NCBI GenBank assembly: GCA_016708875.1
Contig: JADJFA010000014.1
Span: 1-64,000 of the forward strand
Source: Lewinellaceae bacterium
GTDB lineage: Bacteria; Bacteroidota; Bacteroidia; Chitinophagales; Saprospiraceae
Length of the DNA stretch: 64,000 nucleotides
Direction: 5' to 3'
The position numbers and the translations under genes were made by a program. Below are positions 46,235 to 56,923 of this stretch, piece by piece. Below the pieces are notes generated by a model, which was given only the letters and a program-made list of their open reading frames with translations, was not told where the DNA came from and made no database searches. Every line of letters starts with the position of its first letter. Within the stretch, counting starts at the first letter, position 1.

Positions 46235-49200
46235 ATGCTCAAACGTGTGCTCCTGTATGTGGTAGTGATGCTGATTCTTCTCGCGCTGGCAGTCAGCGCG
46301 GGCCAGTGGGACAAAAGCACGGCGTTGCTCCAACAGTACGCCATTGAAATATCGGACTGGCTTACTGAACAAGAAAGTAGTGGCAGTAGCAGTTCCACCC
46401 CCGATAGCCAAAGCGAAGGAGGGGGCAGTTTTACCCGCCATAGCCATAGCGAAGGAGGGAGCACCGAGCTCGTCCATCGGGGCGACTCGCTGCTGTCATG
46501 GTCGAACACAAATGTGATTCCAGCCCGTACCGACCTGAAAAACTTGTCAGAAAAAAATGGTCGTTCGCTCCTTCGCCTACCGCAAGGCTGGTTTTTGGCA
46601 AATGCAGAAAAATCAGGCAGTGATTCCCGAACAACACTCATCCCCATACGCTACGAACTGAATTTCAATGAATTAAGCGAGAAAAAAGCCTTCCCGGCTA
46701 ATCCCAAAATATCCCCGAACGTTCAAATTTCTGAATCAAAAACAGATTATCCAATTAAAGTCGGCGGGAAAGAAATAGCCTGGCTTCAAGCCGCTGGCCC
46801 CGTGCAATCCGCTTGGCTTCAATGGCTGAAATTGGGTGCCTGGGTGCTGTTTTTTGGAATATTTTTTAGCCTCCTTGCTCAAATAGCCTCCGCACTTAGC
46901 GCAAGGTTTGGTTGGCTGGTAGGGGCAGCACTGGTGGCGGTGGCTTCTACAGTGCTGTTATGGATGAACCTTTTAACAGGCTTTACCAGTGAGCAATTTG
47001 GGGCACTTCCGCTCTTCACGCAAAGTTTTGACAACGCCTCGATCATCGGCACATCAGTGGGCGATTGGCTGATTCATACCGCGTTGTTGGTATTTGTCAT
47101 GGGGTTTTTCCACAAAAGCCAAGCAACAATAGGCGGTCAATCTTCAAAAACCATTGGCGACGGGTTGAAACTTTCACTGGCGCTTTTTTCTTACCTGCTT
47201 GCCATGTTTTCTATCCTGATTGGAGCAGAAGCCATGCGGCAGTTGGTGTTCCATAGCCAAACGGGTTTTGACCTGGATCATGTGCTCAATCTAGGCATAT
47301 TGGGATTCCTTGCGTTGGCAGGTGTGGTAGTACTTATGGTTGGACTGTTTTTGTTTAGTCACCGCCTGGCAATGGGGGTACGGCGCTTCCAACTTTCTAG
47401 AAATCAACGCTTTATCGCGATTTGTGGGGCAACAGTAGCATTTGCAGCGCTTAGTTTTCTGGTTACACCGCCTGCATTGGATGTAATCTGGGTCGTACTA
47501 TTTGGATTGCTCTACATACTCGCCCTTGATACATTCGTACACTGGGAGGGGGCCGGGTTTGGCTGGGCGATCTGTTGGCTCGTGTTGTTTTCGCTGTTCG
47601 CCTCCACGCAATTGTACCGATTTAACCAATTGCGGGATAAGGGGCTAAGACTTGAATATGCCCAAACATTGGCCGCCGACCGCGATACATCCCTTTCTGA
47701 AGCATTGCTCCCAAAAATCGTTGCCGAAATGCAAAAAGACTCGGCAACCATTGGGCGCATGCTCAAACCTTGGCCCTTTAAGTCAGGCGCGGTCGAGATG
47801 CGTGATTACCTGAATAAAATGGTTTTTGAAGAAAACTATTTATTCCAGCATTATCGCCTCGGGGTATTTGCATTTGACAAAGAAAACCAGCCCATTTTAT
47901 TGGAACAAACGCTTGGTTACGAACAAGTTGTGCTTGGAAACTGGGCCACTGCTAAACCGCTTACCAATGCACCCAATATTCGATATTGCAGCGATTTAGA
48001 TGGCACCTTCCGCTATATCGTATCCCTTGGTGTCAACCGTATGGGCGATGCTTCGCAACCGGCAACCTTATACCTGTTTTTCGACCGCGCACATCCCGCG
48101 CCCTCTCGTACTTTTTCCAAATTGTTTTTCAATAGCCCGCTTAAAAATCTTGCGCAGCTACCTCGTTACGATTTCTCCATTTCAAAAAACGGGCGGCTCA
48201 CTGTAGACCAGGGTTTGGCTAACATGAGCACGCTTGGCTCCAAGCTGGCCAACGGCGCATCTGCCGAATTTAAAACCTCAAACCGTGCCGATGCAGTGGC
48301 AAAAAGTGCTGATGGCCAAACAGTTGCAGCTGTTGGACACAAGTTGGGCGGTTGGCTGAAACAGGTCTATCTCTTTTCTATAATCTTTACCTTGGCAGCA
48401 TTATGCCTGCTTGCTCTGGCCTTAGCCAATGCCTGGTTGAAATTTTTACCTGCAGAATACGGCTTCCGGCTCTCGGCAAGTGGCTCGCTGGCACGTCGTA
48501 TCCATTTCTGGAACCTGAGCTTGCTGGCCGTTTCCTTTTTGGTTGTAGGCTACCTGACCTACCAGCATTTCACACGCTCGGCACGTGACGCCGAACGGAG
48601 CGATTTCACCTATCGGGCCTCAGCTTTGCTGACGAATTTGAAAAGTCAGGCACTCAATGTTGCTATTTCAGATGATAGCCTTCGCCAAGGATTGCCACAA
48701 TCGCTTTCCACCATGACAGCAAGTCTTGGAATGGACGCCCAATTCTTTGACCCTTCAGGGAAATTTAGTGTTCAGTACCCAAGAAGAGTTGGTGCGATTG
48801 GGCATTTTGCCTTATAAAATGAACCCAGCCGCGCTTTCTTTTTTGAAAACCAGCCCCCAATCAGAACGCGTGGAAACGGAGCAATCTGCAGGTCTTGCCT
48901 ATTTTATCCAATTCCGATCCTTACAAAATGACCAAGGCAAAGTTTTAGGATACCTAGCAGTACCCTATCACGAAGCCAGAGGAAATGCCGAAGCTGAGAT
49001 TTCGGATTTTATCGGGATGCTGGCAAGTTTATACGTGTTTTTGCTCCTTATTGCCTTTGGAATCACGTTTTTATTGGCCCGTTCCATCACCCGTCCGGTG
49101 AGTCTGCTGTCTGTCAAAGTGCAAGAGTTGCGACTCGAAGACAAAAACGAGCCCCTTGCTTATGAAGGCGATTCAGAGGACGAAATCAGTCAACTCATTG

Positions 49201-49934
49201 GACAGTACAACCGAATGGTGAGCAAACTCGAATCATCTAAAGTACAACTGGTGAAACTGGAGCGGGAGGGCGCCTGGCGCGAAATGGCCCGACAGGTAGC
49301 GCACGATATCAAGAACCCGCTGACGACGATGAAACTCTCGATGCAGCAGTTGGAGCGGCTTTCAGGCAGCCCAGAACAGGCCGCTGCTTACCTGCGCAAA
49401 GCCATTACAAGGCTCATTGAACAGATTGACTCTCTGGCTCAGATCGCATCAGAGTTTTCGATGTTTGCCAACCTTGACATCAAATCCAAAAATGATGTAG
49501 TGATAAACGAGGTCGTGGAAAGTGTTCACGACCTGTTCAGCGAACAAAAGCAGGTCAATTTATCACTCAGCCTGCCAGAGGAACGCTTCCATATCCTTGG
49601 TGACAAAAACCACTTGATCCGTGTCTTCAACAATCTGGTAATCAACGCCATACAAGCAATTCCTTCAGACCGACAAGGGCATATCAAAGTCTCTCTGAGC
49701 CGGCAAGGAAATCTCTCGGTCATTCAAATCAGCGACAATGGTGGTGGCATCCCTCCTGAAATACGGGATCGGGTGTTTGAACCGAACTTCACCACCAAAA
49801 CCTCCGGAAGTGGACTCGGACTTGCCATTTGCAAAAAAATAATCGAAGCGCACGATGGCGACATCCGCTTTGTAACCCGCGACAACGAAGGCACTGATTT
49901 TTTCGTGGAAATTCCGGTGGTGGCCGTAGGCTGA
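46235..49934 (+). CDS. Large membrane sensor histidine kinase, frameshifted
   Basis: About 1230 residues when a single extra T near 48765 is removed (GGGAAATTTAGTG should read GGGAAATTAGTG, joining DPSGK to LVFSTQEELVRLG). The N-terminal two thirds contain an N-terminal helix, about eight more membrane segments and a long periplasmic region. A HAMP-like linker (ARSITRPVSLLSVKVQEL) follows the last helix. The phosphoacceptor box is EMARQVAHDIKNPLTTMK, the N-box NNLVINAIQAI, and the G-boxes DNGGGIP and GSGLGLAICKKII. No response regulator is adjacent. Two palindrome copies near residue 60 supply PDSQSEGG and HSHSEGGS. The signal is unknown. Confidence 0.88.
46396..46461. repeat. Two tandem dispersed palindromes inside the kinase coding region
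   Basis: CACCCCCGATAGCC...AGCGAAGGAGGG and TACCCGCCATAGCC...AGCGAAGGAGGG are neighbouring, partly degenerate copies. They encode the two SEGG-containing segments of the periplasmic linker without breaking the frame. Confidence 0.6.
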
Positions 49935-49935
49935 A

Positions 49936-50003
49936 ATTAGGATATTGAGATATTGAGATATTAGATCGATTCGATCAATATCTCTAATATCTCAATATCT
50001 TAA
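49936..50003. repeat. Hairpin between convergent genes, family C (GATATTGAGATATT word)
   Basis: Two 34-nt arms pair with about 31 matches and no loop (centre GATCGATTCGATC). It begins one base after the kinase stop TGA (49932-49934) and ends 10 bases before the VOC stop. The word recurs at 62489-62554. Confidence 0.9.
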
Positions 50004-50013
50004 TCATCCAAGA

Positions 50014-50397
50014 TTACCCCATGGAGTGCAATCCAATCACATTACCCTCAGTATCAGTAAAAAAGGCATAATTACCCATGTCTGGTGCAATTTCAGTTTT
50101 AGGCAACACGATAGAGCCGCCTGCAGCTGGAACGCGATTCAACACAGTATTAAGGTCTTCCCCTCCATTGAGGTACACTTTCGGGCCTTTTTCCCCGGAA
50201 GGTGTGTTCCCTTCGCCGAAACAAATGGCCCCTCCTACCCCATTGTCTCGGTCAGAGATAAACATGCCCATTTTAACTGGACCCATGTCCATTTCGGGCA
50301 TCTCAAAATCGAAAATGGTTTGGTAGAAGTTTTTTGCACGAGCGAAATCTGATACCGGGATTTCGAACCAGGAGATGGCGTCTTTGACTAATTCCAT
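50014..50397 (-). CDS. VOC family protein (glyoxalase/bleomycin-resistance fold)
   Basis: 127 residues. Begins DAISWFEIPVSDFARAKNFYQTIFDFEM, the usual first VOC module, and ends KTEIAPDMGNYAFFTDTEGNVIGLHSMG with the second-module Glu-containing strand. The metal-ligand residues are not certain and members of this subfamily often lack glyoxalase activity. Small cytosolic protein; no partner genes. Single gene between convergent hairpin C and the divergent esterase promoter. Confidence 0.87.
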   Translation of the reverse strand: MELVKDAISWFEIPVSDFARAKNFYQTIFDFEMPEMDMGPVKMGMFISDRDNGVGGAICFGEGNTPSGEKGPKVYLNGGEDLNTVLNRVPAAGGSIVLPKTEIAPDMGNYAFFTDTEGNVIGLHSMG

Positions 50398-50479
50398 AGC
50401 TTAACTGTTTTTGTTAGTGAAAAAGATGTTCGGCAAAGGTCATTTATTGTTTTAAATTCACCAAACAAAAAGTTTTATT

Positions 50480-50507
50480 TTTGTCGAAAAATTCTTTTCT
50501 ACTTTTG
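50480..50507 (+). promoter_or_regulatory. Candidate promoter of the esterase/kinase-like operon
   Basis: TTTG at 50480-50483 and TACTTTTG at 50500-50507 are 16 bases apart, near the Bacteroidota pattern. The predicted transcript would start about 90 bases before the ATG. Confidence 0.5.
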
Positions 50508-50517
50508 CGCAGAAGAA

Positions 50518-50589
50518 GTTTGAAGCGTTTGAGTTGATTCAACCCGCTCAGCCACATCAAACCTTTCAAACAACTCAAACCCCTCAAAC
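50518..50589 (+). promoter_or_regulatory. Leader hairpin of the esterase gene
   Basis: GTTTGAAGCGTTTGAGTTG pairs with CAACTCAAACCCCTCAAAC (16 of 19 matched) in the predicted 5' UTR, ending 15 bases before the ATG at 50605. It is rich in CAAACC words. It could expose or mask the start region; this is speculation. Confidence 0.55.
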
Positions 50590-50604
50590 CATAAATCCAC
50601 ATAA

Positions 50605-51336
50605 ATGAATCGAGAAATCCACCAGTGGCACAGCCCACGACTAAACAAGAACATGGAAATTGCCATGTACGGCCACTTTGGCTTTTCGCTGTTATTGTTG
50701 CCCACTGCCGCCGCTGATTACCTGGAATATGAGCGGTTTTTGCTGATTGACGTGCTGAAGCCTTACATTGAGGCAGGCAAGGTCAAAGTGTTCAGCATCA
50801 ACAGCATCAACTCGGAGGCTTGGCTCAACAATCGCATGCACCCGCGCCACAAAGCCATCCGCCACCAGCAGTTTAACGGGTATGTGGAGAATGAAGTGGT
50901 GCCATTCATTAAAATGCACACGAGTGCCGATACGCCTATAATCACGAGCGGTGCTTCCCTCGGTGCATTGCACTCGGCCAATATGTTTTTCCGGCGGCCC
51001 GACCTTTTTGCTGGCACCATCGCCATGTCGGGCGTGTACGACCTGACTTCCTACACCAAGGGCTACTACGATGAGGACGTGTATTTCAATTCGCCTTGCC
51101 ACTATCTGCCCAACCTGAGCGACGAGCACACGCTCAATTTGCTCCGCAAAAGCAACCACATCCACATCTTGACGGGTTCTGGAAATTACGAAGACCCAGA
51201 TGCATCCCGTGACTTGGCCGGAATACTGGGTGCAAAGGGCATCCCATGCGACCTGGATATTTGGGGCGGCGATATGACCCACGATTGGCCAACCTGGCGG
51301 GCGATGCTTCCATATGTGATTGACCAGAAATTCTGA
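50605..51336 (+). CDS. Alpha/beta-hydrolase, esterase D/putative esterase family
   Basis: 243 residues. The fold and motifs fit the putative-esterase family: EIAMYGHFGFSLLLLPTAA, the nucleophile elbow GASLGALHS (ITSGASLGA), SGVYDLTSY and the C-terminal catalytic His in DMTHDWPTWR. A cytosolic location is suggested by the lack of a signal peptide. Its stop TGA overlaps the ATG of the next gene (TGATG), so the pair is translationally coupled. The substrate is unknown; it is more likely a short-chain acyl ester or thioester than a lipid. Confidence 0.85.
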   Translation: MNREIHQWHSPRLNKNMEIAMYGHFGFSLLLLPTAAADYLEYERFLLIDVLKPYIEAGKVKVFSINSINSEAWLNNRMHPRHKAIRHQQFNGYVENEVVPFIKMHTSADTPIITSGASLGALHSANMFFRRPDLFAGTIAMSGVYDLTSYTKGYYDEDVYFNSPCHYLPNLSDEHTLNLLRKSNHIHILTGSGNYEDPDASRDLAGILGAKGIPCDLDIWGGDMTHDWPTWRAMLPYVIDQKF

Positions 51337-51917
51337 TGCAACAACCCATAACAAAAATCACCCTGACCGGCGACCTGGGCAGTGGCAAAAGCACCGTGTC
51401 CAGAATTCTGTGCGAACACACGGGCTTCGAATACGTCAGCACCGGACAGGTGCAACGCCAATTGGCGAGAGAACTCGGCCTGGATACGCTCGAAATGAAT
51501 CGCCTGGCGGATACGGACCCGAGTATTGACAAGCGCATCGATGGAATTTTCGTCGCACTCGGGCAAGATCCAAAAGGATATGTGGTTGACAGCAGAATGG
51601 CCTGGTTTTTTCTGCCCGATTCGTTCAAGGTTTTTCTTAAAACGGATGTGCATGTGGCAGTACAAAGGATTTTGGACGACCCTGAACGCGATAGCGAGCA
51701 TTACTTCTCACCCGAAGAAGCAGCACAGAAAATTCTTGCGCGAAAAGAAAGTGAGAATGCCAGGTTTCTAGCCAAATATGGCGCCGACTGTTCCGATTTG
51801 AACAATTTTGATCTGGTGATAGATACTGCCCACCGCTCCCAGGCAGTAGTAGCCGATTTGATTTTTAAAGGCTGGCAAGCCCGGAATAATGGGGAAGCGT
51901 TTGCGCGTGTTTGGTGA
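51336..51917 (+). CDS. (d)CMP-kinase-like P-loop nucleoside kinase
   Basis: 193 residues. The P-loop is TGDLGSGKSTVSRIL (residues about 10-24), with a lid-like region and DSRMAWFFLPDSFKVFLKTD as in cytidylate-kinase-like proteins of the AAA_33/cytidylate family. The substrate (CMP or dCMP) is inferred. It shares a one-base stop/start overlap with the esterase gene, implying a two-gene operon. This is shorter than classical Cmk, and the CMP-binding insert is not obvious, so a general dCMP/nucleoside kinase is the safer name. Confidence 0.75.
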   Translation: MQQPITKITLTGDLGSGKSTVSRILCEHTGFEYVSTGQVQRQLARELGLDTLEMNRLADTDPSIDKRIDGIFVALGQDPKGYVVDSRMAWFFLPDSFKVFLKTDVHVAVQRILDDPERDSEHYFSPEEAAQKILARKESENARFLAKYGADCSDLNNFDLVIDTAHRSQAVVADLIFKGWQARNNGEAFARVW

Positions 51918-51969
51918 GGGTTTTTGCCGTGGTTATCACAACGCGACGAACTTTACACAAAAATTATGG

Positions 51970-51991
51970 ATTCGTGAAAATTCGTGCAATT
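51970..51991. repeat. Single family E arm after the kinase-like gene
   Basis: ATTCGTGAAAATTCGTGCAATT is nearly identical to the right arm of the hairpin at 22966-23042 but has no matching partner nearby. It suggests a broken or incoming copy. Confidence 0.6.
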
Positions 51992-52005
51992 CTTATTGGG
52001 AAAAA

Positions 52006-54195
52006 CTATCCCCTTGCAATTTTCCCAAACTTCATAACCTCCCCTGCCTGCACCCGCCAGACATACATCCCCGCTTGCGGCATAGCAGAGGCCGGAATTT
52101 CCAATATGTGACTTCCCTTTTCCAACATTAAATCGTTTACCCAAAGCAGTCTCCCACTCAGATCGCGGACTTCGAGGTGAAGGTTTTCGGCCTCCGAAAG
52201 TTGAATCGGAAGCATGGTTCCTGCCGTAGTTGGATTGGGTTGCGGGTCAAAAATCTGTGTCGCTTGGGAACTACCCTTTTCTGAAAAAACAATTTGCAAA
52301 GCTCGGATGTCACCTTTCGAATCATAGGCTTCCGGGCGAAGTGCCGGGGTTTCTTGAATTTGGAAAACCTTGGAAAGTTGAATGTCAGCACGAGCTTTTA
52401 TACGAAAATGAAGCAATGCCTCGCTTGTCAAAATGCTTGAAGGCAAAGCTGCTGACCAACTTAAAGTAAGCCGCCCAGGTCGAGGTATCGCCCAATTGCT
52501 TTGATCAAAATCCGGGAGCGTGGAAGATTCTATGGTTTGAATTTCAACCAATTCAGGTTAAAATCAAGGCTAAATTGCAATCCCAGCCAATCGTTTTTTC
52601 AGTGGCGTGAATGGGGATGTCGAAGGTTTGTCCCGCTTTCAATCCAAAATCGGGAAGAGATAGGAAACTGGAGACCCGGCTTTCAACAGGAGGTGGAGCG
52701 CTGGCATTGGGGATCGCGGTTCCGTTTACGTCGCCGATTTTTATACCAATGAAATCAAAATGGCTGGGATTGCCCAACCAGTCTTGATGCTCTACGTTTT
52801 CTGGAAATAGAGTTTGGAATGGATTCAGCGTATTTGGGAAAACGAATGATTCGTCTACAAATCGCCATGAGGAGTTGTTTGAAAAAGTATCATTAACACC
52901 CAGAATGAGCTTACGAATCTCCACGATGTCGAATGAGCTGATGTTCCCGCTTTTATTAGCATCAGCTGCAATCATTTTGTAAGGCGAATTTAAAGGCTCT
53001 GTATTGAGAATATGTTTAGAAATGAGCACCAAATCGTAAGTAGTAACACCATTGAGCGGGTTATCGTTTTGGAAGGAGGTGAATTATATCGGAATTGATA
53101 TAAACAAAGTTAAAAACCCCAACACCATTCCCATTTGAGTAATCAAAATACAAAAAGGAGGCCAACAATTTGAAGTTCCTCCACCTGATATCGCATTTCT
53201 TCTATTCCATCTTCTAACGGCGGTCTTGGCTCAGGAGCAATTATTCTTTACACCACAGTAGGCTCACAAGGCAAGCACCAATCCCATCCTTTATGATAAC
53301 ATTAGTAATACAAGAATCAGTATAACCCGCCAAATCCTTGACCCAAAGTTCAACGCGCCCAAGTTTGAAAACATAATCACAATTAAAAAATACTAATGAT
53401 ATGGTCTTGGCCATCTAAAGGGAAATCCCGTACCCATATAAGAAGGGGGGCGAACTGAAAAATTAATTTATCTGAAGGCGTGACGTTGTCGGTAGCATTT
53501 TGGACAAATCACTTGCCAATGAAAGAAGTCGTCCCAGTAGGATGGATATTAATCGTCAAAGGCGCAACACAACTCACCACCGGAGGCGCACAATCCTTCA
53601 CCTCTATCCCATATTCGCAAAACTGCTCTACCCCACCCTGCTCAATGCGCCACACAATGCGGTGCCTTCCAAGGGGGAATTTTGGCGTTGAATACAGCAG
53701 GTTTTCAATACCCGTGGTCCATTTCAAATTGGCAGTAACCATATCGGCATCACGGGTGAGTTCCAAGCCAAAACGGTATTTCATCGAATCTGGCAAACCT
53801 GTTCGGTGGTCGAATTCAATGGTGTCGCCGAGCGCATAATTAGGACTTAAAACGTTGTTGTACAGCACTTTGCCTGAAGGAGGCGCGGCATTGCTCTGAA
53901 TCACTGTTTCAACCGTATCGTTGCCATCAAGGTCGAGAAACAGCGTGTATTCCACCGATACATCCTGACCGCCACAAGTGTCGCGCGCTACGATTCCAAG
54001 GTCTACATCTCCTTCAGGAAGGTCGGAGAGCATCAGACCGGGATTCCAGGTATGGGGGGCGGCATTCCAGTAAAGGGTATCGTTGGTGGAATTGTCGCAA
54101 TAAAGCGTGTCCGTGGGGCAGGCGGAAAAATAGGGGCATTGAGCCGAGGCTTGGCTTGCAAGGAGGATTGCGGAAAAGAGGAGAAGTTTTTTCAT
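52006..54195 (-). pseudogene. Decayed T9SS surface-protein gene with dockerin-like repeat
   Basis: Reading from 54195: a signal peptide (MKKLLLFSAILLASQASAQ), a beta-rich domain, VSCVAPLTINIHPTGTTSFIGK, then TGA. The same frame continues FVQNATDNVTPSDKLIFQ to a second stop, followed in another frame by GRVELWVKDLAGYTDSCITN. After about 250 bases without reading, another frame has NPLNGVTTYDLVLISKHIL and a dockerin-like unit (AADANKSGNISSFDIVEIRKLILG ... IGVKIGDVNG). A third frame ends in a T9SS sorting domain (IFDPQPNPTTAGTMLPIQL ... GMYVWRVQAGEV). This is one gene, originally perhaps 700-plus residues, broken at five or more places, so decay is more likely than sequencing error. It probably once encoded a surface protein with a calcium-type dockerin-like module. 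Confidence 0.8.
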
Positions 54196-54287
54196 GGCGG
54201 AAGTGGGAGATTAGGACATTGCGGTTGCATGCAACAATTACAATGCCGGGGATGCTCACAGGCCATTATGCGACAGATATAAGAAAG

Positions 54288-54320
54288 ATTCGGGGTGCGA
54301 CTTGAAGTCGCACCCCGAAT
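54288..54320. repeat. 33-nt perfect palindrome (16-1-16) 3' of topA
   Basis: ATTCGGGGTGCGACTT and AAGTCGCACCCCGAAT are perfect arms around one G. It lies 28 bases past the topA stop and probably acts as its terminator structure. Confidence 0.9.
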
Positions 54321-54347
54321 ACACTACCTACTATTTCGCCTAAATCT

Positions 54348-56923
54348 TTATTTCTTTTTAGGCTTTGGTGCTGCTTTTCCAGCAGCTTTCCCTTTTGGCG
54401 CCGCCTTTTTAGCATCAAACGCACCTGGCATTTCCTTTTCAATAATCGCCTTTACATCAGCCAATGAAAGACTTGCTGCCTGGTCAGCGGTCATTTTCGC
54501 ACCATCCACGGGGGGGAGTTTCAGATTCTCTTTTTTGAATCGAATAAATGGTCCCCAGCGACCATTTTCAAGCGCAATGCCCTCTTCCGGCCAATGCTGG
54601 ATATACCGATTGGCCTCTTTTTCCACCTTTTGCTGAATGAGCTCAATGGCTTGGGCCTCGGTGAGCGCGTCGAAATTGACTTTGGGCGGAACGTTTACAA
54701 ACAAATCAGCCCACTTGATGAAAGGTCCAAAACGGCCTTTGCCTTTGGTAATGGGCAATTGCTGGTAATGTCCCAAAGGTCGGTCAGCCTCAAGCCGTGC
54801 TTTTACCAATTCTACCGCACGGTCGTAGGTGGTATCAAATGGATCCTCGCCTTTTGGAAGGCTGATAAAGGTGCTGCCGAATTTGACGTATGGGCCGTAA
54901 CGGCCAGTGTTTACTTCCAGCGTTTCGCCGTTAAACTCGCCCAGCGCGCGTGGCAGCTGGAAGGACTCCAGTGCCTCTGCGAGACTGACAGTTTCCATAC
55001 TCTGACCCGGGCGAAGGTTGGCGTAACGGGGCGTTTCTTTTTCCGCGAGTTCGTCGCCCGTGCCAATTTGAATGACGGGTTTGCCGAGTTTGCTCATGCG
55101 CACCAAAAGCGTTCGCCCTGAAGCGGGATCGAGGCCAAGGATGCGTTCGCCACTAGCACGGTCGGCGTCTTTGAGCGTTTTTTCAACGTTTTCGTGGAAA
55201 GGTTTGTAAAAACGATCAATCATGCTAGGCCATTGAAGTTTGCCTTCTGCAATGTGGTCAAATTCGGCCTCAACGCTGGCAGTAAATCCATAGTCCATCA
55301 CCTTTTTGAAATGACCTTCGAGGAAGTCGGACACGATCATTCCCATGTCGGTTGGGTAAAGCACGTTTTTAGTCGTTCCCGTGATTTCTTTGCCTTTGGT
55401 CTTAGATAAAGTGTTGTTTTTCAACGTAATAATTTGAAAAACACGCTCCTCCCCTTCCCGGCTTTCTTTCACCACATAGCCTTTGCTGGTCTCCATTATC
55501 TTCGAAATAGTGGGGGCGTAGGTGCTTGGGCGGCCAATGCCAAGTTCTTCCAATTTTTTTACCAGACCAGCCTCTGTGAACCTGGCTGGCGGGCGGGTAT
55601 ATTTTTCAGTCGCCGTCATATCGTCCAGATCCAGTTTTTGACCTTTAGAGAGTGGCGGGAGCATATCCTTCGTATCCTCGTCTTCCTCGTCCGTGCTTTC
55701 TATATACACTTTAAGGAATCCATCAAACTTCAATACCTCTCCTTCGGCCACCAGTTTGGCACTTGGTTGAGTACTGATTTCAATGTCAACAATCGTCTTT
55801 TCCAATTCAGCATCAGCCATTTGCGAGGCCATGGTGCGCTTCCAGATCAGTTCGTAAAGGCGTTGTTCATCGCGGTTGCCGCTCACGTTTTGCCGCTCGA
55901 AATAGGTGGGGCGGATAGCTTCGTGGGCTTCCTGGGCAGATTCGTTTTTGGTTTTGTACTGCCGACGAAAGTGGTAGTTTTTGCCGTATTGCTTCAGGAT
56001 TTCGGCTTCTGTGGCCTGCAGCGCGGTCTCCGAAAGACTGGTTGAGTCCGTACGCATGTAGCTGATAAAACCTTCTTCGTACAGTTTTTGTGCAACAGAC
56101 ATGGTACGGTTGACTGAAAAACCGATTTTCCGGCTGGCCTCTTGCTGCAAGGTAGAAGTCGTAAATGGCGGGGCAGGCTTACGGCGCGTGGGTTTAACTT
56201 CAATATTGCTGACCGAATAATTGGCGCCCACACATTTTTGCAAAAACCCCTCTGCACCGGCTGGGTCTTCAAAACGGACAGGACTTTCGGCTTTGAACGT
56301 CACAGTTTTACCCTGAGCGTTTTTAGCAAAAAATTGGGCTACTATTTTGAAATACGGCGTGATCTTGAAGGCCTGAATTTCACGTTCACGCTCTACGACC
56401 AATTTCACGGTAACGGATTGTACCCTCCTGCTGAAAGTTGGCCTTTTACCTTTTTCCATAAAAGTCCGCTCAATTCCCAGCCAACAAGGCGGTCGAGCAC
56501 CCGGCGGGCCTGTTGGGCGTTCACCGTGTTCATGTCCACCGTACGCGGCGACAAAACTGCCTTTTGGATGGCGTTTTTGGTAATTTCGTGAAATACGATA
56601 CGCTTGGTAACGCGGGGGTCGAGACCAAGCACTTCGCACAAGTGCCAGGAAATGGCTTCACCCTCGCGGTCTTCGTCCGTCGCGAGCCAGACTTCGCTTA
56701 CACGGGCGGCAGATTCCTTTAACTCTTTGACAGTCTTGTACTTATCAGAAGGGATAATGTATTTAGGCAGGTAGCCGTTGTTCACATCCACACCAAGGTC
56801 GTTGCCCTTTTCAAGATCGCGAATGTGGCCATAAGAAGACTTCACGGTGAAGTCTTCGCCCAGGAATTTTTCGATCGTTTTCGCTTTCGCGGGAGATTCT
56901 ACAATGAGGAGCTTTTTTGACAT
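54348..56923 (-). CDS. topA: DNA topoisomerase I, frameshifted
   Basis: About 860 residues from ATG 56923 (MSKKLLIVESPAKAKTIEKF), not the longer ORF. The N-terminal TOPRIM domain has VESPAKAKTI and LATDEDREGEAISWHL. The catalytic Tyr is in GFISYMRTDSTSLSET. The C-terminal zinc-free repeat modules (LGLDPASGRTLLVRMSKLGKPVIQIGTGDE, GRYGPYVKFGSTFISLPKGEDP, GRFGPFIKWADLFVNVP) and a Lys/Ala-rich tail (KAAPKGKAAGKAAPKPKKK) follow. One base seems missing near 56430 (GCAGGAGGG should be GCAGGGAGGG), joining SAG to RVQSV. It relaxes negative supercoils. As the gene is essential in most bacteria, the break is probably an assembly error. A TACTTTTG box on the minus strand at 56955-56962 is a likely promoter element. 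Confidence 0.94.
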
